Below are positions 31,126 to 41,849 of a stretch of DNA of 64,000 bases, one piece after another. Source of the DNA: Trissonchulus latispiculum. Taxonomy: Eukaryota > Nematoda > Enoplea > Enoplida > Ironidae. The notes under the pieces were generated by a model. That model did no database searches. It was not told where the DNA came from and saw only the letters and a list, made by a program, of their open reading frames with translations. The position numbers were made by a program, and so were the translations under genes. Each line of letters begins with the position of its first letter. Positions within the stretch are counted from its first letter, which is position 1. Where the stretch lies: contig JASAND010015465.1 of the NCBI GenBank assembly GCA_030248195.1, positions 1 through 64,000 on the forward strand. Direction: 5' to 3'.

Positions 31126-32455
31126 TATAAAACAACAGCTAAGTACCGGCACTTACAAATACATAACAAGACTAAAATAAAACAGCCTAAATCAAAACAA
31201 TACTTAACCGGCAGCTAGTCGTCGGTGTGAGCGCCCGAGGACGACCCCGTCTTAGGTAATGACCCCCAGAGGCTCACACCGACGATTGGGTACCCATAAG
31301 CTGATCTAACAACACTTCCAATAAGTGACAAACAAAAACACAGCAGAACCGAAAATTAATTATTCAAAAATATCAAAACTAGAAGTCGAATGCTTCAGAT
31401 GTCAATTATAAAGCTTGTGGTATTCTTAAAAGTAATTTTTAAGAAAGTAAAAATAGTCTCACCCGGACAAATCTAAGTCCATGACAACTATTGGACAAGA
31501 AACCTGAAAGGAAATAGTGAAAACAGTGCATAGTGCAAGAGAATTTTAAAGTGCAAAATTTTCAAACGAGACTAAACACATTTTTTCACAGAAGAGGGGA
31601 GGAGGGTTTACCCCCTCTTTTTGAACGAAATCCGGAGTTACCCCCTTTTTTAGTTGGAAACTATTTCTCAAAAGAAATTCGATCATAAATGTTACCTGGC
31701 TGGACCAGGGGTCAATTTCCCAGGCTGTGGAAATCAGAGGCTGGTTCAACAAAAGGAAAACCGCGAATCCCAAATTCTACCCATTGAACACGATCGCCAC
31801 GTTTGTAAAATTATTTGGAATACTCCAAAATGGAAACTAGACTTAGATTGCAGGAACGTGATGAGTGTGTGAATTTGGGAATTCTGAGAGAATTTAAAAG
31901 TAAAAGAATATTTATTCGAACATAATTTATTTCATACGAGTACAAAAACTACCACTAGCAAAAAGAACCTCAACCTTGACCGTGATCGAAGCATCCCCCC
32001 AGAACCCCCCGAACCAACCTCTAATTACCTGCCACTAATGCTTTCCAAATGGAGCTGAATGAAATCCGGATAGTTAGGTGAATTGAAAACCCTCCGTCTT
32101 TTATAGTGCAAATCTAATTTGCATATTATGCGTAATAGTGCTTTTTCGATAGCTAATTTTGGAAGCCAACGATTCTACACAGAAGAAACATAGCTAAACT
32201 CAAAAGCCAGACAGTTTATACAGAACCTAGAAAACATTCAATTGTTGCAAATAATTTAACAGAATTCTGGTGCGCCGCTGCGCATATTCTCACAACACCT
32301 TCTCTACTAAAATGCTTACGCATATGTAAGTGAACTTCCTGCTCTATATATCTTCTTCGTGGCGTCGTTGAAGACGCCCATAGTTGAAGATGTGAAAAAC
32401 GTCGCGAGTCAAATTTTAATAGCGCCCGTGCCAGGAAAAATTCAAACATCTACCC
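31126..32455. other. Intergenic DNA right of element B
   Basis: No gene is recognised. A 13-bp perfect inverted repeat (CGTCGGTGTGAGC at 31220-31232 against 31272-31284) could form a hairpin with a 39-base loop. The remainder is AT-rich with short open frames only. Confidence 0.4.
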
Positions 32456-32459
32456 TTAA

Positions 32460-32772
32460 GGTGCATTCATTGTTCCTGTCGCAAGTAGACGCGCGTAGAC
32501 GCACGTACGTAAGCGTCTGCATGCGTTCGTAAGCATGAATTCGTTACAACTGGTTTTAAACGGTTACAACGGCATGTTACAATCTGAGGCGTTGACGCGC
32601 GTCGATGCGCGTCTCTATGCGTTCGCGACTATGAATACACCTTAACATGGTGTTTTAACCGTTTAAAAATAATTGTAGCATATTCAAGCTCACGAACGCA
32701 TGCAGACGCTTACATACGCGCGTCGACGCGCGACTACACGCGTCTACTTGCGTCTGGAACTATGAATTCACC
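32460..32772. mobile_element. Foldback element with about 85-bp inverted arms
   Basis: The left arm starts GGTGCATTCATTGTTCC and contains GCAAGTAGACGCGCGTAG and AAGCGTCTGCATGCGTTCG; the right arm carries the near-complement of each. The left flank is TTAA (32456-32459); the right flank is TTTA (32773-32776), a one-base mismatch. An internal GAATACACC followed by TTAA at 32642 looks like a second end and suggests nesting. It is non-coding. Confidence 0.65.
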
Positions 32773-32919
32773 TTTAGAGATGTAAATGAACTGTTGGCTA
32801 CTTTTCCCGATCGGCCTAGCGTAATCTTTATTAGTCTGTATACAATCCAGCCAAATCGTATCTAAACAGCTGTTTGTTGTCTTCTGCTGATCATGCAGTT
32901 ACTGTTGTTTCAGTAGCCG

Positions 32920-33395
32920 ATTCTAGTTTCAGTTTCAGTTTCAGTCGGTGGTACGAAATAATTTCAGTTTCAGTTCCAGTTTCAGTCGGCGGACCAAAAT
33001 AGTTTCAGTTTCAGTTTAAGTTTCAGTCGGCAACGTAAAATTATTTCAGTTTCAGTTTAAGCTTCAGTCGCGGAGTTTCAGTTTCAGTTTCATTTCACAT
33101 TAAAGAGAACGGTTTCCAGCGTTCCAGTTCCAGTTTCTGAGTTAACATAAAGCACAATTAAATGCTTATTCAGGCTTTGCTGCAGCATTATTAACAAAAT
33201 CGAAGCTCAAAACCTTCAAAATTTCAGGTTTTAAGAAGGAAAGACTGAAACAGTTTCAGTTGTTTAATCAAATTAGTTTCAGTTTCAGTTTTTTAATCAA
33301 ATTAGTTTCAGTTTCAGTCGGCAGCCTAAAAAAGTTTCAGTTTCAGGTCTCTTCTGAAAATAGTTTCCGTTTCAGTTTCAGTTTCAGTGACTGAA
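32920..33395 (+). repeat. (TTTCAG)n array 1
   Basis: Irregular tandem copies of GTTTCA are interrupted by short unique words (TCGGTGG, TCGGCAACG). Sister arrays lie at 35515-35880 and 36540-36900 in the Wnt introns. On the + strand each unit reads TTTCAG, the 3' splice-site consensus. Confidence 0.8.
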
Positions 33396-33399
33396 ACAT

Positions 33400-34016
33400 C
33401 ACTATCATGTAGTATGGTACCATGAGTGCGTATAATTACACTAAGAAGAAAGGCAAGCAGCCATAGAGGGTTCACTTTATTGCATTGGGTAATGCTCCGA
33501 GCAGAATACATGAATGTTTCCCCATTTCGAAAGGAGTCCACAAGCATATACCCCTCTCCGTTTAATGGTATGTAGTGGTGTTGGGGGGAGGCTTAGATGT
33601 TTGGGTTGGGGGCCGTCAAGATAGGCTAACATTGGCTGAATCTGATTGGCTGTTGGCGCCCCTCCCCACCCAAACGTTGACCTTTATTGAGAATTTAACA
33701 AAACTACCGTAATCCCTAAACTCCACGTCTGCACACCGAAAAGGAGGCAGGATTCTCATTGATTGTTGGCTATTTTGCCACCAATTCGGGAGGGGATATG
33801 TTTTGTCGACTCCCTACTCCACCCCACCAAACGGGGGAACATTCGCGCATTCTGTTCGGAGCACCGTTCGTTACGCAAAGCAATGAAGAGTAGCCATCTA
33901 TTGGCTAACTCTTCTTATTTATAGCAGGCAGAATTGTGTACATACTCTTGATGCTACTAATGCTGGTTATGTAGCTGTTAAACATCTTCAGCAAACCATT
34001 TCTTCTTCTATTTCAG
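33400..34016 (+). other. Upstream or intron DNA of the Wnt gene
   Basis: It ends in the polypyrimidine tract and acceptor TTCTATTTCAG at 34006-34016. No 5' exon or signal-peptide exon of the Wnt gene was recognised here. Confidence 0.4.
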
Positions 34017-34237
34017 GGAACTGAGCTCTAAAAGCAACCTACTCTCAACGCCCTACATTAAGCAGATCCTGACTCGACAGCAGATGCGAATTCTGGTCCG
34101 AAATCCGAACCTGATCCACCTGGTTCGCTCTGGCTTGGAAAGAGCGGGAAAGGAGTGCCAGCGTCAGTTCGCTGGGCGGCGATGGAACTGCACTCCCAGC
34201 AATGGCTCCAGCCCCTTCGGACGACTGACTATTGTTG
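34017..34237 (+). CDS. Wnt exon with R-R-W-N-C motif
   Basis: The acceptor is TTTCAG/G and the donor is TTG/GTATGC, in phase 1 at both ends. It encodes the L-x-x-x-Q-M-R-I-L helix region, E-C-Q-R-Q-F and R-R-W-N-C-T. Confidence 0.85.
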
Positions 34238-37200
34238 GTATGCAAATATACAGTGCATAGGTTCGACAGAGTCATGAATTGACGCTTATCATACTCGTAT
34301 GTATTATATACTTTTGGCTTTACCAAATTAGGTTTAAGTTGGTCACCGAAGTTATAACTGAAGTGCAGTCCAGAGATGGAACCGGGTCACCGGGTCAGTT
34401 CGGGTCACTTTCTGGACCAGGTCACCGGGTCACCGGGTCAAGAGCTTCGACCCGGTCTTGACCCGGTTTTCTGAATTTACCCCAAATTTTAGAAATTTTT
34501 GGCTTACCAAGCTAAAATTTTAGCTTAAATTTTTGTTCAATGTCCAATATTAATTGGCATTTTTTCTATATTTTTAGTCTTGAGCATTTTCGCAGCAGGA
34601 TGTTATTTGAATCTGTCTGTCTCTGGCAAATTATTGTCTAGCGTTTTAGCTTTAGCTTTATAAGTTTTATGATTATTGCATAACTCTATTCAGTAAAATA
34701 TGGTTTGCACTTTGCAGATTATTTTCGCAACCAAGGTAAATGTCGAAGGTAAGTGAAAAATTTAATTTAATTTAACGCAATACATAATGAAAACCAAATT
34801 TTTAAAAATACTCCGTGTATTTAAAAAATTAAAAATACTCCGTGTATCTATTAGTACTTTTATATTTTGTACTCATATTAGACCCTGCAAAATTTCGCAG
34901 ACGGATAAATTATTGGTTTGCTATTAAAATCTGCATAAATTTAGAAAAAGCTACAGTTATCATCAAATGAATTTTAAAAAACTTTGAGCAAACATATACG
35001 TCTTAGTTATTCTTTTCGGGGTGGTGATGGAACATGGAAGCCAAAAATTTAGCTTTCCCAGGCAAAATCAAAAATTATTTGCAGATTTTGGAGTTTTCTG
35101 GAAAACCGGGTCACAGGGTCACCGGGTCAAGCCTAAGTGACCCGGTTCCATCACTGGTGCAGTCATCGACGGTTCAGTTTTAAAATAAAAATCTGTAATT
35201 CTCAGCTGTGACTTCTGACGAAAGCAAAAGACCATTATAATGAATAATATGAATAATTGGAATTTCAAGTGAATCGTTTAGAAAACAAAATATACACTTA
35301 AAACTTGATTGTTCATAACATCCAAAGGCACACGAGCCAAAATTTAAAATAAAATTGTTTAATTTTTAAAAGTTTTAAAACTTGTATTTTAGGATGTCCA
35401 GAAACAGCATTTGTTTATGCACTCGTGAGTGCAGCGCTGACCTATGAAATAAGTCGGGCCTGTGAAATTGGATACCTGAGAACCTGTCCATGCAGTGATG
35501 TTTACGCTGGCCTGTTTAGTTTCAGTTTCAGTTTCAGTTTCAGTTTCAGCTCCACTTTCAGACAGGTTTCAGTTTCAGTTTCAGCTCAAATTTTGTTCTA
35601 GTTTCAGTTTCAGTTTCAGTTTCAGTTTCAGCTCGTAGTTTAGCTTAGTTTCAGTTTCAGTTTCAGCTCCAAATTTGTTATAGTTTCAGTTTCAGTTTCA
35701 GTTTCAGTTTCAGCTCCAAATTTGTTATAGTTTCAGTTTCAGTTTCAGTTTCAGCTCTGTCTAAAATGAGTTTCAGCTTTAGTTTCAGTTTCAGCTTTAA
35801 GGTTTTCTATAGTTTCCAGTTTCAGCTCCAAGTCTTTTATAGTTTTCAGTTTCAGTTCTGACTAAAATGAGATTCAGCTTTTGTTATCCTCTATGTTATC
35901 CTTATGTTATGCTAATCAAATTAATTAACTGCTATTTAGTTTTCGTTCCTAATCCTGAACTTTCACATAATCTCTTTAGACATTTTCGTTTGTGGCAGAC
36001 AGGGCACTGCGAATTTTTGGTGTCTTGGTGAATTCTTTCCATAGATAATATCAAATCAAGAACATGAAGCACAATATATGTATATAATACTGATACTGAA
36101 AAACATTTAATCTTTCCCATTGGACACTTATATAACTGCGGCTATCTATACTAGAAAATTATATTGCAACAAATTAAAAGGGAAGAATTAGCTGCAATTT
36201 AATTAACCTTAAATTTGGGGATCTTTTTAGTTGTTGGTGCTGGGCTCCTGTCCTTATGTAATGATTTTATAAAAATGTTATTACGTTGGGCAAATCTTAA
36301 AATGATTATTTAATAATCTGAAAAAAGAAAATTAGTTGGAAACAGATCAAATAAACATTGCCACACAGTAGATAGTACTATAGTAGATAGCTTGGTTCTG
36401 CAAAACACTAGTCAAACGTTTATATTTATAAACACTAGTCAAACGTTTATATTTATACATAATGCTGGAATTTTACATGCTGGGAACAGGACCCAGTTTT
36501 TGAAACACGCGTCCATGATAAGCATGTATACGCGAGAGCTGAAACCTATTTCAGCTTCAGTGAGAGCTGAAACTAGTTTCAGCTTCAGCGAGAGCTGAAA
36601 ATAGTTTCAGCTTCAGCGAGAGCTGAAACTAGTTTCAGTCTTAGTGTGGAGCTGAAACTGTTTCAGTTTCAGTTTCAGCTCCTAAACTATTCTAGTTTCA
36701 GTTTCAGTTTCAGCTCAAAATTTATTTTAATTTCAGTTTCAGTTTCAGTTTCAGTTTCAGTTCTCACTTCGACTAAGTTTCAGTTTCAGTTTCAGCTCCA
36801 AATCTGTTATAGTTTCAGTTTCAGTTTCAGTTTCAGCAACTGAAACTGAAACATGTACAAGCTGAAACTAGGTTTCAGTTTCAGTTTCAGCTGCTGAAAC
36901 AACACTATGTCCATGCCGACCCCTGGACCATCACAATTTCCAAAAACGGTAAAGGTGCTGTCAGTAATTAAAAACTATTATTAATTAATTCATTGTATTA
37001 ATAATAACAGCAAACGATGAGTTAATGCGTTTACTTTAATACGTAAAAATGAAGAGCACAACACCGTCTCTTCCCTAGTGTAATTTATCTGTGCGATACT
37101 TGGCACATCTGTAGCGCTTCTACCAGGGCTGGTGGACCAAGAAGAAACCGAGGAGAATCCCATACGGGAGACGTCAGGCACCCTTGTACCCACGAAACCA

Positions 37201-38465
37201 GGACCTAGAAGACAGAGGGGAAGAGGAAGGTTCAGCTTTTTCACTCAGAATTGAAAGAAAAGAATTGGCCCGCCGGAATCGAACCACGGCTATTCTGATC
37301 TCTGATCTTATTATTATATTATGTTATATTATGTTATACTATATTATATTATTTTATATTATATTATATTATACTATATTATATTATATTATATTATATT
37401 ATATTATATTATATTATATTATTTTATATTATATTATATTATATTACCTATATTATATTATATTATATTATATTATATTATATTATATTATATTATATTA
37501 TATCATATTACATTATATCATATTACATTATATTATATTACATTACATTATATTATATTATATTCTGTTTTCTCTTGTTTCAGCTCTGTAGACCAACCAC
37601 AGCAGCTGACATTCCACTGGGAAGGCTGTGCCAAAGACAATACCAAGTTCGCCGCCAGAATTGCCAGAAAATTCATCGACAGTGTGGAAAAGGAAACGCC
37701 TCACATCAGAAGCATCATGAATCTTCATAACAACAGAGCCGGCCGAGCTGTAAGCTTGCTGTGACTTGGGAAATTTATGTTTCCGAGTAAGCTTTGTCTG
37801 CACGCTTGACTGCAGGATGTAGCAAATACACGACACAGGTACCTAGTTACCAAATCAAGTTGAAATTTTATACGAGAGTTCCCCTTCGATCACTTAGCTG
37901 AAATGAATTACACCTTTTTTCCTTGTTTCTCCTGTTTCCGCTTCGATTATCCCTTTACTTTTTTCTATTTTTTCTATTTTTGCAGCACGCTCGCAGCAGC
38001 ATGCAACTGCACTGTCGCTGTCACGGCCCGTCCGGCAGCTGCGCGTCCAAGACCTGCTGGCGATCACTGGCGAGTTTGCATCGCGTCGGCGACACACTGA
38101 TGGCGAAATATTCCGGGTCGGCCAAAATCATTCAGCCCAATCGGTACCTGTACGGTCAGGTTCGACGAAACATCCAACAACTGCTGACAGTTCATCCGAA
38201 AATGAAACGGCCGGGAAAGAAAGACTTGGTTTACTACGAGGACACCCCACAGCTTTGTGAGGGTCACTTCGTGGTGACTGAAGGCCGGCCCTGTAATCAT
38301 TCGTCGCCAGGGCCGGACAACTGTCGCCTGCTCTGCTGCGGAGGCTGGCGACTGAAACAGGACTATGTGGAACGCCCTTGTAGTCCGTGTCGATTTCTAG
38401 TCGCTCAAAACGTGCTCCGGTGTCGCACCTGTGGCTCCTGGACTGTCAACTATTTCTGTAACTGA
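34017..38465 (+). CDS. Wnt-family secreted ligand gene (3' four exons)
   Basis: Four exons are supported: 34017-34237, 35393 to about 35494, about 37589-37749, and 37986-38465 (stop TGA). The product has Wnt hallmarks: R-R-W-N-C-T after an A-G-K-E-C segment, then G-C-P-E-T-A-F-V-Y-A, H-W-E-G-C-A-K-D-N, M-N-L-H-N-N-R-A-G-R, the palmitoleoylation-loop segment C-R-C-H-G-P-S-G-S-C, and the Cys-rich C-terminal domain. Wnts are lipid-modified secreted ligands for Frizzled and LRP5/6. The sequence is divergent (H-W-E-G-C for the usual W-G-G-C) and I do not assign a subfamily. The signal-peptide exon was not found. Introns contain an hAT-like element, (TTTCAG)n arrays and a (TTATA)n tract. Confidence 0.88.
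34371..35156. mobile_element. hAT-like non-autonomous element in a Wnt intron
   Basis: The 786-bp element has inverted ends CAGAGATGGAACCGGGTCA and CAGTGATGGAACCGGGTCA (one mismatch, read inwards), flanked by an exact 8-bp duplication GTGCAGTC (34363-34370 and 35157-35164). CAG...CTG ends and 8-bp duplication are hallmarks of the hAT superfamily. Subterminal CCGGGTCA repeats, a likely transposase-binding array, occur at both ends. No transposase is encoded. Confidence 0.85.
35393..35494 (+). CDS. Wnt exon with E-T-A-F-V-Y-A motif
   Basis: The acceptor is ATTTTAG/GA. It encodes G-C-P-E-T-A-F-V-Y-A through R-A-C to the C-P-C pair. The donor is uncertain: GCA/GTGATG (35494) joins in phase to an acceptor at 37588, while CT/GTTTAG (35513) would fit an acceptor at 37582. 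A cDNA would settle it. Confidence 0.75.
35515..35880 (+). repeat. (TTTCAG)n array 2, in a Wnt intron
   Basis: GTTTCA hexamers are punctuated by CTCCAAATTTGTTATA and related words that themselves recur, giving a longer-period repeat of about 60 bp. Confidence 0.8.
36540..36900 (+). repeat. (TTTCAG)n array 3 with inverted segments
   Basis: The left part alternates AGCTGAAAC and GTTTCAGCT, so it can fold into serial hairpins (CAGCGAGAGCTGAAACTAG repeated three times). The right part is the direct GTTTCA array. It lies in the Wnt intron before exon 37589-37749. Confidence 0.8.
37100..37290 (-). mobile_element. SINE family 2, 3' part
   Basis: The reverse complement matches 54480-54650: GTTTCGTGGGTAC, GCCTGACG, CTCCTCGGTTTCTTCTTGG and TCCACCAGCCCT. 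A box-B-like GGTTCGATTCC lies at its tRNA-side end (about 37278). The (TTATA)n tract begins immediately beyond, so the 5' part is missing or was replaced. Confidence 0.65.
37310..37565. repeat. (TTATA)n pentanucleotide satellite in a Wnt intron
   Basis: About fifty units of TATAT/TTATA with occasional TTTTATATT or CATTA variants. Open frames across it are low-complexity Tyr/Ile artefacts. It ends 17 bp before the acceptor of Wnt exon 37589-37749. Confidence 0.9.
37589..37749 (+). CDS. Wnt exon with H-N-N-R-A-G-R motif
   Basis: The exon starts near the end of TCTCTTGTTTCAG (37582) or at the next AG (37588) and ends at GCT/GTAAGC in phase 0. It encodes H-W-E-G-C-A-K-D-N, a basic helix and M-N-L-H-N-N-R-A-G-R. 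Confidence 0.8.
37986..38465 (+). CDS. Wnt last exon with H-G-P-S-G-S-C motif and Cys-rich C-terminus
   Basis: The acceptor is TTTTTGCAG/CAC, phase 0. It encodes C-R-C-H-G-P-S-G-S-C (the lipid-bearing Ser is in the S-G-S), W-R-S-L, the D-L-V-Y-Y-E-D segment, L-L-C-C-G-G-W and the terminal Cys-knot-like stretch ending Y-F-C-N. Confidence 0.9.
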   Translation, partial: HARSSMQLHCRCHGPSGSCASKTCWRSLASLHRVGDTLMAKYSGSAKIIQPNRYLYGQVRRNIQQLLTVHPKMKRPGKKDLVYYEDTPQLCEGHFVVTEGRPCNHSSPGPDNCRLLCCGGWRLKQDYVERPCSPCRFLVAQNVLRCRTCGSWTVNYFCN

Positions 38466-39069
38466 GACAGTAAAGTGTGTAGACTGTGGAGCGGCGTGCA
38501 AGAGTACATAATACATAAGAGTATGACAAACGTTACAAATATTTGTACAAAGACAGAAGATCTGTGCCTTTGCCTCACTGCAGTTCTGTCTTGCGTATAA
38601 CTCAGAGCACAACAAATAGTGACTTTTATGTTGACATATGCTGTTCCTTTGATGGCTGTTGTTGTTTTATTCAAATTTGTTTGACACTGTGGCATAATCG
38701 TTAGCGAATTGTGACTTGACCAAGGAGTGGGATGAGATTCTTAATCCCACAAGATCATTTACCGAAAAGAGTAAAATAGGGTTGGTTGACGTAAAATTAT
38801 CTCTAAACTTCACTCAAGCTTGGGTTTCTCTGCTCTTACCTCTTTCATAAAAGGATCGAGTTAATTTCAACCATTTCCACCAACAGCGACCACTAGAATC
38901 ACATAAAATTAAAAGTCAGCGCTGTCAACCGGGACCTGACGTGGATATGGAACTTCTACTTCAATATTCATTGTTTGGGAATTCCCATTGTAACAGCCAA
39001 TGTATGGAACCCTTATATAATAAATCCTAAATCATATCATTCAAACAATCAATCATAAATCCTAATTTA

Positions 39070-39230
39070 CGGTTTTGAGGCAGCTTCGATCAGTTTTGAG
39101 TGCAACTGAGAAGCCCCATCACAAAACCATTCCAAAAGTGAAACCCAGGTTAAAACCGGGAACACTTCTAAGCACTTCATAATTTTAACTTTAGACTTCG
39201 TTGAAACGTTGTGTCTACGGGTTTCATTCA
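39070..39230 (+). ncRNA. Structured small-RNA-like repeat, copy 1
   Basis: Shares GGCAGCTTCGATCAGT, CAACTGAGAAGCCCC, CAAAACCATTCCAAAAGTGA, an Sm-like AATTTTA and a 3' stem GAAAC...GGTTTC (39203-39225) with four other copies. TTATATAATAAA lies about 60 bp upstream. It is part of the tandem unit. Confidence 0.4.
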
Positions 39231-39490
39231 TAGCAGAAACCGTAGCCTACTGGCAGCTGGTGGCAGTAAAAGCACTAAAAATGTGAAAAATACGTTTTGC
39301 AATAAAATAGGGCCCTTAATTCATTTTATTTGATGAGGGAAATGCATGTCCACATAAATAAATATATAGGCTAAATTCAACAGTTTATTTTCATAGATGA
39401 AAACTTTTAAGGGGGGGGAGGATTGCGAATTTACGAAAATTTAGAAAAATCTGATTTTCTCAGTTTCACACACTTCCATATGCGTTTGAC

Positions 39491-39793
39491 AAAAGGTACT
39501 GGGTCCGGCTTTATTGACCAGGCTATGCGAGGTATCCCACTCCCAGGCGCTGTCCCACCACTGTCATGACGCGGGGGCTTTTGCTTGCTGCGTTTCCGCC
39601 CTGGGCCATTATCACCCCTCATTAATCAACCTGGCTCTGCCAAGCTCCCAAAGCAGTGCCATGTTGACGCCATGCTTGGTGCGGACGCCTGGTCAACGTG
39701 GGAGGTCCCCACACAGGACTCCCAGTCTCAAGCCGTCCACCAGTCCCGGCCCCCAGGTAGCTGGGTTACAGGCAGTTGCCAAACCACCCGGCC
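39491..39793 (-). ncRNA. SRP (7SL) RNA gene 1
   Basis: The full length of about 300 nt is present. It has the Alu-domain start GGCCGGGTGG with the UGUAA motif (CCTGTAACCC), the conserved GTCCGCACCAAGC and GCGTCAATATGGC segments, helix 6 with a GGAG (GNAR) tetraloop between GCTTT and CTTTG, and the helix 8 segment GCCCAGGGCGGAAACGC followed by AGCAGGCAAAAGCC. A T4 terminator follows (AAAA at 39491 on the + strand). This RNA scaffolds the signal recognition particle that docks ribosomes to the ER. It is divergently paired with the gene at 40175. Confidence 0.9.
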
Positions 39794-40174
39794 GATAACT
39801 ATGTAACAATGAAAGTTTTTGAGGAATTCTCAGCGGGATAAAGATAAGCTTAAATAAAGAAATTAAAGAATAAAGAATGAACCCAAGTACCTGCTATTTG
39901 GATGTTTCACAGCTGTAAAAGCAGCACCTTCCATACAACTGTGCTAATGAAAAATGATGTCCATAACAACTTTTAAAATGACACGTGTACGTCACGTGAC
40001 ATTTGAATGCTTTCTACTTAAATGTTGAAAATCACGAAATTAAATCAAGCAGCGAGGTTTTTGAAAACAGCTTGTTAAATAAAAAATGAAAACAATGACC
40101 CAGATTTACGTGTTTCATCAATATTTTATGTATGAGTGTTTGAGTTTAAAGCATTTCATTGTCACAAACTTATC

Positions 40175-40476
40175 GGCCGGGTGGTTTGGCAACTACCTGT
40201 AACCCAGCTACCTGGGGGCCGGGACTGGTGGACGGCGTGAGACTGGGAGTCCTATGTGGGGACCTCCCACGTTGACCAGGCGTCCGCACCAAGCATGGCG
40301 TCAATATGGCACTGCTTTGGGAGCTTTGCAGAGCCAGATTGGTTAATGAGGGGTGATAATGGCCCAGGGCGGAAACGCAGCAGGCAAAAGCCCCCGCGTC
40401 ATGGCAGTGGTGGGACAGCACCTGGGAGTGGGATACCTCGCATAGCCTGGTCAATAAAGCCGGACCCAGTCCTTTT
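40175..40476 (+). ncRNA. SRP (7SL) RNA gene 2
   Basis: Same motifs in the same order: GGCCGGGTGG, CTGTAACCCAGC, GTCCGCACCAAGC, GTCAATATGGC, TTTGGGAGC loop, GCCCAGGGCGGAAACGC, GGTGGGACAGC, ending CCTTTT. It differs from the other copies at a few positions. About 380 bp separate its 5' end from that of gene 1, enough for shared upstream pol III promoter elements. Confidence 0.9.
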
Positions 40477-40894
40477 GGTAATTCTGTCAATTAAAATATT
40501 TTTCTGTTGTTACCATAGTCTTCTCTAGTACACCAAATTTTGGTTTCACCAGAAAACAGATATAAAGTGACTATTTTTTCAGTTTTAGCTTAAAAATTAT
40601 AATTAAAACAGTATTACCCTGTGCTGCGCAAAAGAATATTCAGTTGTGTTGTAATATTATATATACAATTTTGTTTAGTAAGATATGCAAAAGTCCTGTT
40701 GAATTTAGCAAGTTGCCTCCAACATTTTACAACAACAACCAAACCGCTATAAGTTTTGCGTTAAATTATGTGTCTAACCATATATAACTTCAAGCTTTCT
40801 TCTCATATAGTTGCAATCTTCAAGATAAGCTGTTGAGAGCTAACGGTGTTAAACAAAATTAATTACATACGATTAGGAATATGCAGAATGATAA

Positions 40895-41030
40895 ATGAAT
40901 GAAAAGATGTCAGTACAGCATCCCCGACCCGAAAAATTCCGGCCTGAGGTGGGGATTGAACCCACAACCTTTGGCTGTCTAGGCCAACGCTCTACCGATT
41001 GAGCTACCCAGGCACAATCGAACCAACCTT
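40895..41030 (-). mobile_element. tRNA-derived SINE family 1, copy a
   Basis: The reverse complement gives a tRNA-like head: GCCTGGGTAGCTC (box A), a 7-bp acceptor pairing with CTCAGGC, anticodon loop CTAGACA, and GGGTTCAATCC (box B). The tail is GGTCGGGGATGCTG..TGACATCTTTTCATTC. The loop would read AGA (Ser), yet the variable loop is short, unlike a real tRNA-Ser, and other copies share the tail, so it is a SINE. Confidence 0.7.
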
Positions 41031-41403
41031 AAGTTTGAATTCGTTCCCAAACTGTAGTGACAACTTATTGAATAGGCATATAGCCCTGCCAAAGACACGC
41101 ACCCCGCGAGACAAGCTCAAGCTAACTGGTGGTGCATTATCTTTAAACTTCACTCAATTTCTCTGCTCTTTACCTCTTTCAAAAAAGGGTCGAGTTAATT
41201 TCAACTTTTGCTACAAACGAAGCGCCCATTAGAGTCACATAAAATTAAAAGTCAGCGCTGCTAATCTGCAGCTGACGTGGATATGGAACTTTTACTTCTA
41301 TATTCATTGTTAGGGAATTCCCAACGTAACAACCAATGTATGGAACCCTTATATAATAAATCCTAAATCATATCAACAATCAATCAATCATAAATCCTAA
41401 TTT

Positions 41404-41570
41404 ACGGTTTTGAGGCAGCTTCGATCAGTTTTAAGTGCAACTGAGAAGCCCGATCACAAAACCATTCCAAAAGTGAAACCCAGGTTAAAACCGGGAACCG
41501 GGAACACTTCTAAACCCTTCATAATTTTAAGTATAGACTTCGCTGAAACTTTGTGTCTACGGGTTTCATT
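41404..41570 (+). ncRNA. Structured small-RNA-like repeat, copy 2
   Basis: Near-identical to copy 1 because it lies in the duplicated unit. The 3' stem GAAAC...GGGTTTC is at 41545-41567. Confidence 0.4.
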
Positions 41571-41849
41571 CATAGCACAAACCGCAGCCTGCTAGCAGCT
41601 GGTGGCAGTTAAAGCACTAAAAATGTGAAAAATGCGTTTTGCAATAAAATTGGACCACCTTAACTCATTTTAATTGATGTTGATAATATGAGGAAAATGT
41701 GTGTCCCTATAAATAAAATTGACTAAATGCAATAGTTGATTTTTACAGATGACAATGAATTTAAGGCGGAGGTCGCTAATTTTCGACCATCTCCAATTTC
41801 TCTCATTTTCACATATTTTTCTGTCCCTATGTGTCCACATGCGCTTGAC

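Noticed and set aside
12505..31129. TATA on both sides as proof that the two LTRs of element B belong to one insertion
   Set aside because: Element A is also followed by TATA, so this is probably a shared target preference.
37184..37764. Tyr/Ile/Leu-rich open frames
   Set aside because: They are translations of the (TTATA)n tract. Only the short Wnt exon at the end is coding.
40940..41014. tRNA-Ser(AGA) gene on the - strand
   Set aside because: The variable arm is too short for tRNA-Ser and the sequence is one of several SINE copies with a shared tail.
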